Shown: piece by piece, positions 8,002 through 17,758 of the stretch
Layout of the letters: every line of letters begins with the position of its first letter
Position numbering within the stretch: the stretch's first letter is position 1
Origin: Streptomyces sp. NBC_00690
Lineage (GTDB): Bacteria > Actinomycetota > Actinomycetes > Streptomycetales > Streptomycetaceae
NCBI RefSeq assembly: GCF_036226685.1
Contig: NZ_CP109009.1
Location: 6,661,501-6,725,500 of the forward strand
DNA: 64,000 nt
Direction: 5' to 3'
Position numbers and translations under genes: made by a program
Notes under the pieces: model-generated
What the model was told of the DNA's origin: nothing
Database searches by the model: none
The model's input: the letters and a program-made list of their open reading frames with translations, nothing else

Positions 8002-8934
8002 ATGGTGGACATGGATCTCCGAATCTTCACCGAACCCCAGCAGGGCGCGAGCTACGACACCTTGCTGACCGTTGCCCAGGCCACCGAGGCCCTGGGATTC
8101 GACGCCTTCTTCCGCTCCGACCACTATGTGGCGATGGGGTCAGCCGATGGGCTGCCCGGTCCCACCGACGCCTGGATCACCCTGGCCGGTCTCGCCCGGG
8201 AGACCGAACGCATCAAGCTCGGCACCCTGATGACCGCGGGCACGTTTCGGCTGCCGGGAGTCCTCGCGATCCAGGTCGCACAGGTCGACCAGATGTCGGG
8301 CGGGCGGGTCGAGCTCGGACTGGGCGCAGGCTGGTTCGAGGAGGAGCACCGCGCCTACGGAATCCCCTTCCCCAAGGAGAAGTTCGCCCGCCTTGAGGAG
8401 CAGTTGGCCATCGTCACCGGGCTCTGGGGCACCGAGGTCGGCAAGACCTTCTCGTACGAGGGCACGCACTACCAGTTGACCGATTCGCCCGCGCTGCCCA
8501 AGCCGGTAGGGGGCAAGGTGCCCGTCCTGATCGGTGGTCACGGCGCCACCCGCACACCGCGGCTCGCCGCACAGTACGCCGATGAGTTCAACATCCCCTT
8601 CGCCTCGATCGAGGACAGTGAGCGCCAGTTCGGCCGGGTGCGTGCTGCCGCGGAGGCCGTCGGGCGTCGGCCCGACGACCTGGTGTACTCCAACGCCCTG
8701 GTCGTCTGTGTGGGCAGGGACGACGCGGAGGTGGCGCGCAGGGCTGCCGCCATCGGTCGTGAGGTGGATGAGTTGAAGGCGAACGGACTGGCCGGTTCGC
8801 CTGCCGAAGTGGTCGACAAGATCGGGCGCTATGGAGAGATCGGCGCCTCCCGGATCTACCTCCAGCTCCTCGACCTCCACGACCTGGACCATCTGGAGCT
8901 GATCTCGGCACAGGTCCAGACCGAACTGAGCTGA
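8002..8934 (+). CDS. LLM-class F420/flavin-dependent oxidoreductase
   Basis: This is a 310-residue TIM-barrel protein of the luciferase-like monooxygenase superfamily. It opens LRIFTEPQQGASY and contains GFDAFFRSDHY, IKLGTLMTAGTFRLPG, VDQMSGGRVELGLGAGW and VPVLIGGHG, the usual F420/FMN-binding strand ends. In actinomycetes these mostly use F420; the substrate cannot be told. GAAGG lies six bases before ATG 8002; ATG 8011 is the other likely start. The homocysteine methyltransferase gene follows after nine bases, so the two probably share a transcript. Confidence 0.88.
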   Translation: MVDMDLRIFTEPQQGASYDTLLTVAQATEALGFDAFFRSDHYVAMGSADGLPGPTDAWITLAGLARETERIKLGTLMTAGTFRLPGVLAIQVAQVDQMSGGRVELGLGAGWFEEEHRAYGIPFPKEKFARLEEQLAIVTGLWGTEVGKTFSYEGTHYQLTDSPALPKPVGGKVPVLIGGHGATRTPRLAAQYADEFNIPFASIEDSERQFGRVRAAAEAVGRRPDDLVYSNALVVCVGRDDAEVARRAAAIGREVDELKANGLAGSPAEVVDKIGRYGEIGASRIYLQLLDLHDLDHLELISAQVQTELS

Positions 8935-8943
8935 GGCAGGCCC

Positions 8944-9882
8944 GTGCGCCCGACCCGTACGCTCGCCACCGCTCTCGCCGGGGGCCCCGTCGTCCTCGAC
9001 GGCGGTCTCTCCAACCAACTGGCGGCGCAAGGATGTGATCTGAGCGGTGATCTCTGGTCGGCCGGGTTGCTCGCCGATGATCCGGGCCAACTGGTCGCCG
9101 CCCACACCGCATATGTACGGGCGGGGGCACGGGTACTCATCACCGCCAGCTATCAGGCTTCCTTCGAGGGCTTCGCCCGACGCGGGATCGGTCGGACGCG
9201 GGCCTGTGAGCTGTTGGCCCGCAGCGTCGAGTGCGCCCGCCTCGTGGGTGACCGGAGCGACGAGGAAGTGTGGGTGGCGGCCTCGGTGGGTCCCTACGGC
9301 GCGGTGCTCGCCGACGGCAGTGAGTACCGCGGACGGTACGGGCTCTCGGTGGGCGAACTCGAACGCTTCCACCGGCCCCGCATCGAGGCACTGGCCGATG
9401 CGGGCCCCGACGTACTCGCTCTGGAGACCGTTCCGGACATGGATGAGGCCCGAGCCCTGCTGCGCGCAGCCGAAGGGTGCGGTCTGCCGCTGTGGCTCTC
9501 GTACAACGTCGCCGATGGACGTACGCGGGCGGGCCAGCAACTGTCCATGGCCATGGAGTTGGCCGCCAACCATCCTCAAGTGATCGCCGTGGGGGTCAAC
9601 TGCTGTCACCCCGACGAGGTGGGGGAGGCGGTGGCACGCGCGGTGGCGGCGACGGGGAAGCCCGCGGTCGCCTATCCCAACAGCGGTGAGGGCTGGGACG
9701 GCCGCCGTCGGGCGTGGTGCGGCAGTTCGGCGTACGACCCCGGTGTGGCGGGGGAGTGGCTGGCAGCGGGCGCCCGACTGGTGGGCGGCTGTTGTCGGGT
9801 GGGTCCCGATGCGATCGCCGAACTGGCCGAGGCGCTCGCACCGCCGCTGCCTCCCGGCGCTCCCCCGACGGACGGCCGCTAG
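8944..9882 (+). CDS. mmuM: Homocysteine S-methyltransferase
   Basis: This is a 312-residue cobalamin-independent methyltransferase that moves a methyl group from S-methylmethionine or S-adenosylmethionine to homocysteine, giving methionine in the cytosol. The barrel starts VVLDGGLSNQL and carries SYQASFEGF, SVGPYGA and ETVPD. The three zinc-binding cysteines are in GVNCCHP and GGCCRVGP. The length is normal for MmuM. GTG 8944 starts nine bases after the LLM oxidoreductase stop, so they probably form an operon, but I see no biochemical link between them. Confidence 0.9.
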   Translation: MRPTRTLATALAGGPVVLDGGLSNQLAAQGCDLSGDLWSAGLLADDPGQLVAAHTAYVRAGARVLITASYQASFEGFARRGIGRTRACELLARSVECARLVGDRSDEEVWVAASVGPYGAVLADGSEYRGRYGLSVGELERFHRPRIEALADAGPDVLALETVPDMDEARALLRAAEGCGLPLWLSYNVADGRTRAGQQLSMAMELAANHPQVIAVGVNCCHPDEVGEAVARAVAATGKPAVAYPNSGEGWDGRRRAWCGSSAYDPGVAGEWLAAGARLVGGCCRVGPDAIAELAEALAPPLPPGAPPTDGR

Positions 9883-10185
9883 CGGGTTTTCCTCATCGGT
9901 GGCGGTAGGCAGCCGGTCGGCGCAGCGCCATGGACACCTGCGGCAGGAACTCGACGGGCCCGGGTGGGGACGACGTGTCCTTTCCCCGATCGGCGTGGGG
10001 CGCTCGGGCCCCATGACCCCACGAACAGTGTCCGAGCAGGCTGAACGGGCATCGGTCCGTTTGTCCGGGCGGTTGCGCGGGCCGGTCGCAGCGTCTGAGC
10101 GGTTGCGTGGGCCGGCTCGCAGCGTCTGAGCGAAGCACCGAGAAATCGCTTTCTCGACCTGGTCGCATGCACAATAATCGATGGG
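9883..10185. other. Intergenic region before hen1
   Basis: About 300 bases without a credible gene. It contains an imperfect tandem duplication (10070-10130) and, just before hen1, a lower-GC stretch (ACAATAATCGATG at 10171-10183) that may hold the hen1-pnkp promoter. Confidence 0.6.
10070..10130 (+). repeat. 30/31-bp imperfect tandem repeat
   Basis: A unit starting CGGTTGCG and ending GCGTCTGAG occurs at 10070-10099 and again at 10100-10130, differing at a few positions including a one-base insertion. It lies 56-116 bases before hen1. Confidence 0.8.
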
Positions 10186-11754
10186 GTGTTCCTGACAATC
10201 AGTACAACTGGCACTCCTGAACGTCCTGCCACCGATCTTGGATTTCTGCTCCACAAGCATCCGGACAAGGCGCAGACGTTCTCCACCTCGTACGGCACGG
10301 CGCACGTCTTCTATCCCGAGGCGTCCGTCGAGCGGTGCACCGCTGCCCTGCTGCTGGAAGTGGATCCGGTGGCCCTGGTGCGACGCGGCAAGGGCAAGGG
10401 GAGGGGCGGCGCGCCCGACGCAGCGCTCGCCCAGTATGTGAACGACCGCCCCTACGCGGCCTCCTCCCTCCTTGCGGTCGCCCTGAGCGCGGTGTTCAGC
10501 AGCGCCCTACGCGGTGTGTGCGCAGCGCGTCCCGAGCGGGCCGAGGCTCCCCTGCCACTGCGCATTGAGGTGCCCGCGCTCCCCGCCAGAGGCGGCCCGA
10601 AACTGGTCGACAAGCTGTTCCGCCCGCTCGGCTGGAGTGTGGAGGCGCTACCGGTCCCCCTCGACGAGAAGTTCCCTGAGTGGGGTGATTCGCGCTATGT
10701 CCAGTTGGTCCTGGAGGGCGAAGTACGGCTGGCGGATGCACTGCGACAGCTCTATGTCCTGCTCCCGGTCCTCGATGATGCCAAGCACTACTGGGTATCC
10801 CCGGACGAGGTCGACAAACTGCTGCGCGCGGGGGACGGCTGGCTCGCCGACCACCCCGAGCAGAAGTTGATCACCAGCCGCTATCTCTCCCGACGGTGGG
10901 GACTGACCCGACAGGCGATGGAACGCCTCGAACTGGTTCGACTGGCCGAGTCCGACGATCTCCAGGTCGAGGACGTCGACAACGCGGTGGACGAATCGAC
11001 CGACACCGAGGAGAAGCCGGTACCGCTCGCAGAGCAGCGGCGGGACGCCATCCTGGAGGCGTTGCGAGGCTCCGGCGCGACCCGTGTCCTCGACCTCGGC
11101 TGCGGGCAGGGGCAGTTGGTGCAGGCCCTCCACAAGGATGTGCGCTTCACGGAGATCGTCGGAGTGGACGTTTCCGTACGTGCGCTGACGATCGCGGAAC
11201 GGCGCCTGAAACTGGACCGGATGAGTGAGCGGCAGGCCGCCCGGATCAAGCTGATCCAGGGCTCCCTCACCTACACCGACAAGCGGCTCACCGGGTATGA
11301 CGCAGCCGTGCTCAGCGAGGTCATCGAACACCTCGACCTCCCTCGGCTGCCCGCCCTGGAGTACGCGGTCTTCGGGGCCGCCCGCCCCATGACCGTCCTG
11401 GTGACCACGCCGAACGTCGAGTACAACGTCCGCTGGGAGACCCTGCCAGCGGGCCATGTCCGTCACGGTGACCACCGTTTTGAGTGGACGCGCGCCGAGT
11501 TCCGCGCCTGGGCCATCGGCACCGCCGAGCGGAACGGCTACGACGTCGCGTTCACTCCGGTCGGCCCCGACGATCCCGAGGTGGGGCCGCCCACCCAGAT
11601 GGCGATCTTCACCCGTGCCGACCGGCCGGACGGGAACACCCCCGACGGCAAGGACCGGGCACACCGGCCGGGCCGCGAGACCACCGGGAGCCGGCGTACG
11701 GACGAGCGCACCGACGAGCGCACCGACAGCGAGAAGGAGGCGAAGGCCGCATGA
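10186..11754 (+). CDS. hen1: 3'-terminal RNA ribose 2'-O-methyltransferase Hen1
   Basis: This is the methylating half of the bacterial Pnkp/Hen1 RNA repair system. It adds a 2'-O-methyl group at the 3' end of ribotoxin-cleaved RNA before ligation, protecting it from being cut again. The N-terminal half (MFLTISTTG, SYGTAHVFYPEA, YVNDRPYAASS, FRPLGW) is the bacterial Hen1 ligase-activating domain. The C-terminal half is a methyltransferase with VLDLGCGQGQL near 302, the metal-site segment SEVIEHLD near 378 and HGDHRFEWTRAEF. The last 40 residues are charged and repetitive (TDERTDERTD). GTG 10186 matches the family N-terminus. The stop overlaps pnkp by four bases. Confidence 0.95.
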   Translation: MFLTISTTGTPERPATDLGFLLHKHPDKAQTFSTSYGTAHVFYPEASVERCTAALLLEVDPVALVRRGKGKGRGGAPDAALAQYVNDRPYAASSLLAVALSAVFSSALRGVCAARPERAEAPLPLRIEVPALPARGGPKLVDKLFRPLGWSVEALPVPLDEKFPEWGDSRYVQLVLEGEVRLADALRQLYVLLPVLDDAKHYWVSPDEVDKLLRAGDGWLADHPEQKLITSRYLSRRWGLTRQAMERLELVRLAESDDLQVEDVDNAVDESTDTEEKPVPLAEQRRDAILEALRGSGATRVLDLGCGQGQLVQALHKDVRFTEIVGVDVSVRALTIAERRLKLDRMSERQAARIKLIQGSLTYTDKRLTGYDAAVLSEVIEHLDLPRLPALEYAVFGAARPMTVLVTTPNVEYNVRWETLPAGHVRHGDHRFEWTRAEFRAWAIGTAERNGYDVAFTPVGPDDPEVGPPTQMAIFTRADRPDGNTPDGKDRAHRPGRETTGSRRTDERTDERTDSEKEAKAA

Positions 11755-14318
11755 CCACGACGACCGACAGCATCGGGACGCTCCCGCACCGGAAGCTCCC
11801 CGTCACCGACCTCTCCCTCGTCGTACTGATCGGTGCCACCGGCTCTGGGAAGTCCACCTTCGCCCACCAGCACTTCAAGCCGACCGAGATCGTCTCGTCC
11901 GACTTCTGCCGCGGCCTGGTCGCCGATGATGAGAACGACCAGAGCGCGAGCGGCGACGCCTTCGACGTGCTCCACTACATCGCGGGCAAACGCCTCGCCG
12001 CCGGTCGGCTCACCGTCGTCGACGCCACCAGCGTGCAGGCCGAGAGCCGTCGCCAACTCGTGCAGTTGGCCAGGCAGCACGACGTACTGCCCATCGCCAT
12101 CGTCCTCGACCTGCCGGAAGCGGTCTGCGTCGAGCGCAATGCGCTGCGTCCCGAGCGGGCCGGCATGGACCCCCGCGTCATCCGGCGCCACCAGCGCGAA
12201 CTGCGCCGCTCCCTGCGCGGACTGGAACGCGAGGGCTTCCGCAAGGTCCACGTCCTGCGCAGCGTCGAAGAGGTGGCGGCGGCCGAGGTCGTCCTGGAGC
12301 GCCGCTACAACGACCTCCGCCATCTCACCGGCCCGTTCGACATCGTCGGAGACATCCATGGATGCAGCTCCGAGTTGGACACCCTGCTCGGGAAGCTCGG
12401 CTACGTCGACGGCGTGCACCCGGAAGGTCGTACCGCAGTCTTCGTCGGCGACCTCGTCGACCGGGGTCCCGACAGTCCCGGTGTCCTGCGGCGCGTGATG
12501 GCCATGGTGGCCTCGGGGAACGCCCTGTGCGTGCCCGGCAACCACGAGAACAAGTTGGGCCGCTACCTCAAGGGCAGAAACGTCCAGCACACCCACGGTC
12601 TCGCCGAGACCATCGAGCAGTTGGAACGGGAGGACGCCACGGATCCCGCCTTCCGGGAGCAGGTGGCGCAGTTCATCGACGGACTGGTCAGCCACTACGT
12701 CCTGGACGGCGGCAAGCTGGTCGTCTGTCACGCCGGTCTGCCCGAGAAGTACCACGGCCGCACCTCCGGCCGGGTCCGGTCCCACGCCCTGTACGGGGAC
12801 ACGACGGGCGAGACCGACGAGTTCGGCCTGCCCGTGCGCTACCCGTGGGCGGAGGACTACCGCGGACGCGCCGCCGTGGTCTACGGCCACACCCCCGTCC
12901 CCAACACGTCCTGGATCAACAACACCATCTGCCTGGACACCGGCGCGGTCTTCGGCGGGAAGATGACCGCCCTGCGCTGGCCTGAGCGCGAGCTCGTCGA
13001 CGTACCGGCCGAGAAGGTCTGGTACGAACCGGCCCGTCCGCTGCTCACCGATGCCCCGGGCAGCCGTGAGGGCCGTCCGCTGGACCTCGCCGACGTCCAG
13101 GGGCGTCGGGTGGTGGAGACCCGTCACCACGCCCGGATCAGCGTGCGCGAGGAGAATGCGGCGGCGGCCCTGGAAGTGATGAGCCGCTTCGCCGTCGACC
13201 CCCGGCTGCTGCCCTATCTGCCGCCGACGATGGCGCCGACCGCCACCTCGAAGGAGGAGGGCTATCTGGAGCACCCGGTGGAGGCGTTCGCCCAGTACCG
13301 GGCGGACGGTGTGGCCCGGGTCGTGTGCGAGGAGAAGCACATGGGTTCGCGCGCCGTGGCCCTGGTCTGCCGGGACGCCGAGGCGGCCAGGCAGCGGTTC
13401 GGGGTCGACGGGCCCACCGGGACGATCTATACCCGCACCGGCCGCCCCTTCTTCGACGACGAGACCGTCACCGAGGAGATCCTCGACCGTCTGCGGGCCG
13501 CGGTCACGGCGGCCGGCCTCTGGACGGAGTTGGACACCGATTGGCTGCTCCTCGATGCGGAGCTGATGCCCTGGTCGCTGAAGGCGTCCGGGCTGCTGCG
13601 CTCGCAGTACGCGGCGGTCGGCGCCGCGTCCGCCGCCGTCTTCCCGTCCGCCACGAGCGTCCTGGAGTCGGCGGTGGCACGGGGCATCGGGGTCGAGGGA
13701 CTGCTCGCCACGCAACGGGAGCGCGCTGCTGACGCAGCGGCGTTCACGACGGCCTACCGGCGCTACTGCTGGCCCACCGACGGTCTCGACGGGGTGCGCC
13801 TTGCTCCCTTCCAGATCCTGGCCGTGCGCGGTCGCTCGCTGGCGACCGAGCCCCACGACGTCCAACTGGGTTGGTTGGACCGGCTGGTGGAGCACGATGC
13901 CGCGGGCCTGCTCCAGGTCACTCGACGCCTGGTCGTGGCCACCGGCGACGAGGAATCCGTACGGGCCGGCGTCGACTGGTGGCTGGAGATGACCGGTCGC
14001 GGCGGCGAGGGCATGGTCGTCAAACCGCTCCAGGCCCTGGCCCGTGACGGCAAGGGGCGACTCGTGCAGCCGGGCATCAAGGTGCGCGGCCGGGAGTATC
14101 TGCGGATCATCTACGGTCCCGAGTACACCCGCCCCGACCAGCTTGAGCGGCTGCGTCAGCGCTTCTTGAACCACAAGCGGTCCCTCGCGCTGCGCGAGTA
14201 CGCGCTCGGGCTCGAAGCGCTGGATCGACTGGCGGACTCGGAGCCCTTGTGGCGCGTCCACGAGGCGGTCTTCGCGGTGCTCGCCCTGGAGTCGGAGCCG
14301 GTGGACCCCCGATTGTGA
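11751..14318 (+). CDS. pnkp: Polynucleotide kinase-phosphatase (RNA repair)
   Basis: This 855-residue, three-module RNA repair enzyme heals broken RNA ends and, with Hen1, seals them. Module 1 is a 5'-kinase with P-loop GATGSGKS at 28-35. Module 2 is a metallophosphoesterase: GDIHG near 200, then GDLVDRGPDSPG, GNHENK, CHAGLP and YGHTPV. Module 3 is an adenylyltransferase with EEKHMGSR, whose Lys529 is the expected AMP-accepting lysine, plus GEGMVVKP. All catalytic motifs look intact. It starts at ATG 11751 inside the hen1 stop (ATGA), so expression is coupled. A long hairpin follows the stop. Confidence 0.95.
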   Translation: MTTTTDSIGTLPHRKLPVTDLSLVVLIGATGSGKSTFAHQHFKPTEIVSSDFCRGLVADDENDQSASGDAFDVLHYIAGKRLAAGRLTVVDATSVQAESRRQLVQLARQHDVLPIAIVLDLPEAVCVERNALRPERAGMDPRVIRRHQRELRRSLRGLEREGFRKVHVLRSVEEVAAAEVVLERRYNDLRHLTGPFDIVGDIHGCSSELDTLLGKLGYVDGVHPEGRTAVFVGDLVDRGPDSPGVLRRVMAMVASGNALCVPGNHENKLGRYLKGRNVQHTHGLAETIEQLEREDATDPAFREQVAQFIDGLVSHYVLDGGKLVVCHAGLPEKYHGRTSGRVRSHALYGDTTGETDEFGLPVRYPWAEDYRGRAAVVYGHTPVPNTSWINNTICLDTGAVFGGKMTALRWPERELVDVPAEKVWYEPARPLLTDAPGSREGRPLDLADVQGRRVVETRHHARISVREENAAAALEVMSRFAVDPRLLPYLPPTMAPTATSKEEGYLEHPVEAFAQYRADGVARVVCEEKHMGSRAVALVCRDAEAARQRFGVDGPTGTIYTRTGRPFFDDETVTEEILDRLRAAVTAAGLWTELDTDWLLLDAELMPWSLKASGLLRSQYAAVGAASAAVFPSATSVLESAVARGIGVEGLLATQRERAADAAAFTTAYRRYCWPTDGLDGVRLAPFQILAVRGRSLATEPHDVQLGWLDRLVEHDAAGLLQVTRRLVVATGDEESVRAGVDWWLEMTGRGGEGMVVKPLQALARDGKGRLVQPGIKVRGREYLRIIYGPEYTRPDQLERLRQRFLNHKRSLALREYALGLEALDRLADSEPLWRVHEAVFAVLALESEPVDPRL

Positions 14319-14326
14319 TCGGCGCG

Positions 14327-14377
14327 GGCGCAGCGAGCCAGGAAGGCACTTCGGTGAACTTCCCCGCTCGCTGCGCC
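14327..14377 (+). terminator. Long stem-loop terminator after pnkp
   Basis: GGCGCAGCGAGC (14327-14338) pairs perfectly with GCTCGCTGCGCC (14366-14377). Inside, GGAAG pairs with CTTCC and CAC-TTCG-GTG closes the loop with a stable TTCG tetraloop. It lies nine bases after the pnkp stop. Confidence 0.85.
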
Positions 14378-14465
14378 TCGTCCGGGCAGGGTCGGGCCCT
14401 GTGCCGCCCGGGATGTTCCGGCAGTTCTCCGAGTGAAGTGGGCGCCGCGCGGTGAGGATGGGGAC

Positions 14466-15698
14466 ATGGGATTTCGAGTCGACTCCGAGGCCGGGCGGCT
14501 GCGCCGGGTCATTTTGCACCGCCCGGACCTGGAGCTGAAGCGTCTGACGCCCAGCAACAAGGACGCGCTTCTCTTCGACGACGTGCTCTGGGTCCGCCGG
14601 GCCCGCCAGGAGCATGACGGTTTCGCGGACATACTGCGTGACCGGGGCGTCGAGGTCCATCTCTTCGGGGATCTCCTGCGGGAGTCGCTGGAGATCCCCG
14701 AACCCAGGAAGCTGGTCCTGGACCGCGTCTTCGACGAGAAGGAGTACGGTCCCCTGGCCACCGACCATCTACGGGCCGTCTTCGATGAGCTTCCGACGGC
14801 CGACCTGGTGGAAGCGCTGGTCGGCGGGATGACCAAGCGGGAGTTCCTCGCCGGTCATCCGGAGCCGACGTCCGTGCGCTTCCACGCGATGGACCTCGAC
14901 GACTTCCTCCTCGACCCGCTGCCCAATCACCTCTTCACACGCGACACCTCGGCCTGGATCTACGACGGGGTCTCCATCAACGCGATGCGATGGCCCGCGA
15001 GACAGCGGGAGACGGTCCACTTCGAGGCGATCTACAAGTACCACCCCCTCTTCACCGGTTCGCAGGCCGGCGCCTTCCACCACTGGTCGGAGGGGCAGGA
15101 CGACTATCCGTCCACGATCGAGGGCGGTGACGTCCTGGTCATCGGCAACGGCGCGGTGCTGATCGGGATGAGCGAGCGCACCACGCCGCAGGCGGTGGAG
15201 ATGTTGGCCCGCGGGCTGTTCGCGGCGGGTTCCGCCCGGACGATCGTGGCGCTCGACATGCCCAAGCGGCGGGCGTTCATGCATCTCGACACCGTGATGA
15301 CCATGGTCGACGGAGATACGTTCACCCAGTACGCAGGGCTGGGCAATCTCCGGTCGTACACCATCGAACCGGCCGAGGGGCCGCAGGGGCTCAAGGTGAG
15401 CGATCATCCGCCCGAGCAGATGCACAGCGCCATCGCCGCGGCGCTCGGCCTCACTCAGATCCGGGTGCTGACCGCGACCCAGGACGTGCACTCGGCGGAG
15501 CGCGAGCAGTGGGACGACGGCTGCAACGTCCTGGCGGTGGAGCCTGGTGTGGTGGTGGCGTACGAGCGCAATGTCACGACCAATACCCATCTACGCAAAC
15601 AGGGCATCGAGGTCATTGAGATCCCGGGGAGCGAACTGGGGCGGGGGAGGGGCGGTCCGCGGTGCATGAGCTGTCCCGTGGAGCGCGCGCCCGTGTGA
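14466..15698 (+). CDS. arcA: Arginine deiminase
   Basis: This 410-residue cytosolic enzyme converts arginine to citrulline and ammonia. The start is [20 protein letters not shown]. Family motifs are [15 protein letters not shown] near 219, [11 protein letters not shown] and, at the end, GGPRCMSCP, in which Cys400 is the expected nucleophile. The length is typical. ATG 14466 has a purine-rich GGTGAGGATGGGG stretch before it. The ornithine carbamoyltransferase gene follows 156 bases later behind its own operator-like palindrome. No carbamate kinase gene is present, so a complete energy-yielding deiminase pathway is not encoded here. Confidence 0.95.
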   Translation: MGFRVDSEAGRLRRVILHRPDLELKRLTPSNKDALLFDDVLWVRRARQEHDGFADILRDRGVEVHLFGDLLRESLEIPEPRKLVLDRVFDEKEYGPLATDHLRAVFDELPTADLVEALVGGMTKREFLAGHPEPTSVRFHAMDLDDFLLDPLPNHLFTRDTSAWIYDGVSINAMRWPARQRETVHFEAIYKYHPLFTGSQAGAFHHWSEGQDDYPSTIEGGDVLVIGNGAVLIGMSERTTPQAVEMLARGLFAAGSARTIVALDMPKRRAFMHLDTVMTMVDGDTFTQYAGLGNLRSYTIEPAEGPQGLKVSDHPPEQMHSAIAAALGLTQIRVLTATQDVHSAEREQWDDGCNVLAVEPGVVVAYERNVTTNTHLRKQGIEVIEIPGSELGRGRGGPRCMSCPVERAPV

Positions 15699-15786
15699 CC
15701 GTGCGCGGCGACATACAGGGGCGTGCGACGGCAGCGCCTGCGCCCCCGGGTGCTTCCGGATGTCGGAGTCGGACCCACCCCGCACC

Positions 15787-15814
15787 TGTATAGCAATGCA
15801 TGCTTTCGTATACA
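15787..15814. promoter_or_regulatory. Candidate ArgR operator (ARG box) before argF
   Basis: A 28-base palindrome has arms TGTATA (15787-15792) and TATACA (15809-15814) and a central GCATGC (15798-15803). AT-rich palindromes with GCATGC centres are the form of Streptomyces ARG boxes. It ends 40 bases before the argF start, in promoter position. The regulator is inferred. Confidence 0.55.
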
Positions 15815-15854
15815 CTTCCAAAGTCACCGCATTCGCGACGCAGGAGTACCCACC

Positions 15855-16874
15855 ATGGCGATACATCTCGAAGGCCGCCACGTCCTCAAGGAGCTGGATT
15901 TCACGGCCGAGGAGTTTCGCAGTCTGATCGAGCTGTCCGCCCGGCTGAAGGCCGCGAAGCGGGCCGGCGCCGAGGTGCGACTCCTCAGCGGGAAGAACAT
16001 CGCGCTGATCTTCGAGAAGGCGTCGACGCGCACGCGCTGCGCCTTCGAGGTCGCGGCGGCGGACCAAGGGGCCGCTACTACGTATATCGATCCAGCGAGT
16101 TCGCATATCGGACGCAAGGAGTCGGCCAAGGATACTGCACGCGTTCTTGGTCGTATGTTCGATGCGATCGAGTTCCGCGGCGACGCCCAGGCCACGGTCG
16201 AGCAACTGGCGGAGTTCGCCGGGGTACCCGTCTACAACGGCCTCACCGATGTCTGGCATCCCACCCAGATGCTGGCCGATGTACTGACGATGACCGAGCA
16301 CTGCTCCAAGCCGCTCGACGAGATGGCCTTCGCCTACTTCGGCGACGCCCGGTTCAACATGGGGAACTCCTACCTCGTCACCGGCGCCCTGCTCGGCATG
16401 GACGTACGCATCGTCGCGCCCCGGTCGTTCTGGCCGACCGAGGAGATCGTGGCCAGGGCCCGGGCCATCGCCGAGGTCAGCGGCGCCCGACTGACCCTCA
16501 CCGAGGACATCGCCGAAGGGGCTCACGGAGTGGACTTCGTGGCCACGGACGTGTGGGTCTCCATGGGTGAGCCCAAGGAGATCTGGGACGTGCGGATCAA
16601 GGCCCTCGGTCCGTACGCCGTGACCATGGACGTACTGCGCGCCACCGGCAACCCCGACGTCAAGTTCCTGCACTGCCTGCCCGCCTTCCACGACCTCGAC
16701 ACCACGGTCGCCCGGGAGATCCACGAGCGCTACGGGCTGACCGAACTCGAAGTCACGAACGAGGTCTTCGAATCGGATCATTCGGTCGTCTTCGACGAGG
16801 CGGAGAACCGGATGCACACGATCAAGGCGGTACTGGTGGCCACCCTCGCTGCCCCCGGGGCGCTGCCGGCCTGA
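15855..16874 (+). CDS. argF: Ornithine carbamoyltransferase
   Basis: This 339-residue enzyme interconverts ornithine plus carbamoyl phosphate with citrulline plus phosphate. The carbamoyl-phosphate motif STRTR is at 57-61, HPTQ at 135-138 and HCLPA near 273, so the active site is complete. ATG 15855 follows AGGAG. Its position after arginine deiminase suggests it may act catabolically (arcB role), while the ARG-box-like palindrome suggests arginine control; the main biosynthetic copy could be elsewhere. A block of lower-GC codons (16075-16165, e.g. ACTACGTATATCGATCC) stands out from the rest of the gene. Confidence 0.95.
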   Translation: MAIHLEGRHVLKELDFTAEEFRSLIELSARLKAAKRAGAEVRLLSGKNIALIFEKASTRTRCAFEVAAADQGAATTYIDPASSHIGRKESAKDTARVLGRMFDAIEFRGDAQATVEQLAEFAGVPVYNGLTDVWHPTQMLADVLTMTEHCSKPLDEMAFAYFGDARFNMGNSYLVTGALLGMDVRIVAPRSFWPTEEIVARARAIAEVSGARLTLTEDIAEGAHGVDFVATDVWVSMGEPKEIWDVRIKALGPYAVTMDVLRATGNPDVKFLHCLPAFHDLDTTVAREIHERYGLTELEVTNEVFESDHSVVFDEAENRMHTIKAVLVATLAAPGALPA

Positions 16875-16982
16875 AGTGCCGCGGCTCGGCCGAGGTGGCT
16901 CCTGCCTGCTCCGCCTCGGGAAGCGCGACCGGGCCACCTTGTGCGTAGTGCTGCGCCCGGTCACTGACTGGTCCGCCGGGAT

Positions 16983-17474
16983 TCACGGACCGGTGGTCCG
17001 CAGGGTGAACCACATGGCCTTGCCCTCCGCCGTCGGTCGCTGTCCACAATCCGAGCTGAGTGCCCTGACTAGCAGTAGTCCGCGGCCGTTCTCGCACCAC
17101 GGGGCAACCGGCCGTCCCGAGTGAGGCGGCGGCTGCCCAGGCAGCATCGGTCCGCCGTCGTGCACCTCCACCCGCCATCCGGTGGGCAGGAGTTGTACGA
17201 CCAGCGAGATCGGGTGTGCGACGTGGGTGTGTTCGACCGCGTTCGCCACCAACTCCGCCGTGAGCAGTTCCGCCGTGGCGCTGTCCGCGGTCGCCGCGAG
17301 CTCAGCCCACGCCGTACGGATGAGGGCACGCGCCATCGGTACCGCCGCCGCCGTATGCGGCAGGGCGATGCGCCAGGAGGCCGGGCCGGACACAGTGGAC
17401 ACAGCGGGATCCGTTTCTCGATCGTCACAGTGGGGGCTGGCCGGACGGCCAGGAGGCGGTCGCTCGGCCTCCAC
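16983..17474 (-). CDS. Anti-sigma-type ATP-binding protein (HATPase)
   Basis: This 163-residue single-domain GHKL ATPase resembles the RsbW/SpoIIAB-like regulatory kinases abundant in Streptomyces. The N box is TAELVANAVEHT, the G1 box VEVHDGGP and the G2 box ENGRGLLLVRALS, ending with GKAMWFTL. Such proteins bind sigma factors or phosphorylate STAS anti-sigma antagonists. The first 35 residues are unstructured. GTG 17474 is the furthest start; later GTGs are possible. No sigma factor or antagonist gene is adjacent, so it is an orphan. It is convergent with argF. Confidence 0.82.
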   Translation of the reverse strand: MEAERPPPGRPASPHCDDRETDPAVSTVSGPASWRIALPHTAAAVPMARALIRTAWAELAATADSATAELLTAELVANAVEHTHVAHPISLVVQLLPTGWRVEVHDGGPMLPGQPPPHSGRPVAPWCENGRGLLLVRALSSDCGQRPTAEGKAMWFTLRTTGP

Positions 17475-17758
17475 GGGAGGAAGCCCCTCGGGTTTTCGAC
17501 CGGTCGGTGACCCTCCCGATCAGGAGCCCTGCCACAACCGCGGTACGGCACCGGCCCCGCCTCACGCCTACCCCCGAGCGCCTCCGTCAAGTAAAAAGAA
17601 TTTCGCACACCCATTCGTCGATAAGCTGACTATTTCTTTCGGATTTCGACCGTGGGTAATGGGTGAAGGAAACTTTCCTGTTCGAATTCCTAGTCGTTAG
17701 CCTGCCTGGCGACGGGGGCGAGAAGTGCTCTCGGGGGACTCGTAAGGTGAGGTAAGAA
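17475..17758. promoter_or_regulatory. Divergent control region before carbonic anhydrase
   Basis: There is no gene in this interval. The part from 17590 to 17700 is AT-rich for the genome. It contains GGAAAC (17669-17674) followed after 16 bases by CTAGTC, a spacing like some ECF sigma promoters. GGTGAGG lies just before the carbonic anhydrase ATG. Promoter identity is a guess. Confidence 0.35.

Noticed and set aside
11538..14768. 1076-codon frame antisense to pnkp
   Set aside because: It mirrors the codon pattern of pnkp and arcA; the protein is low-complexity Gly/Gln/Val/Asp-rich, as expected for an antisense frame.
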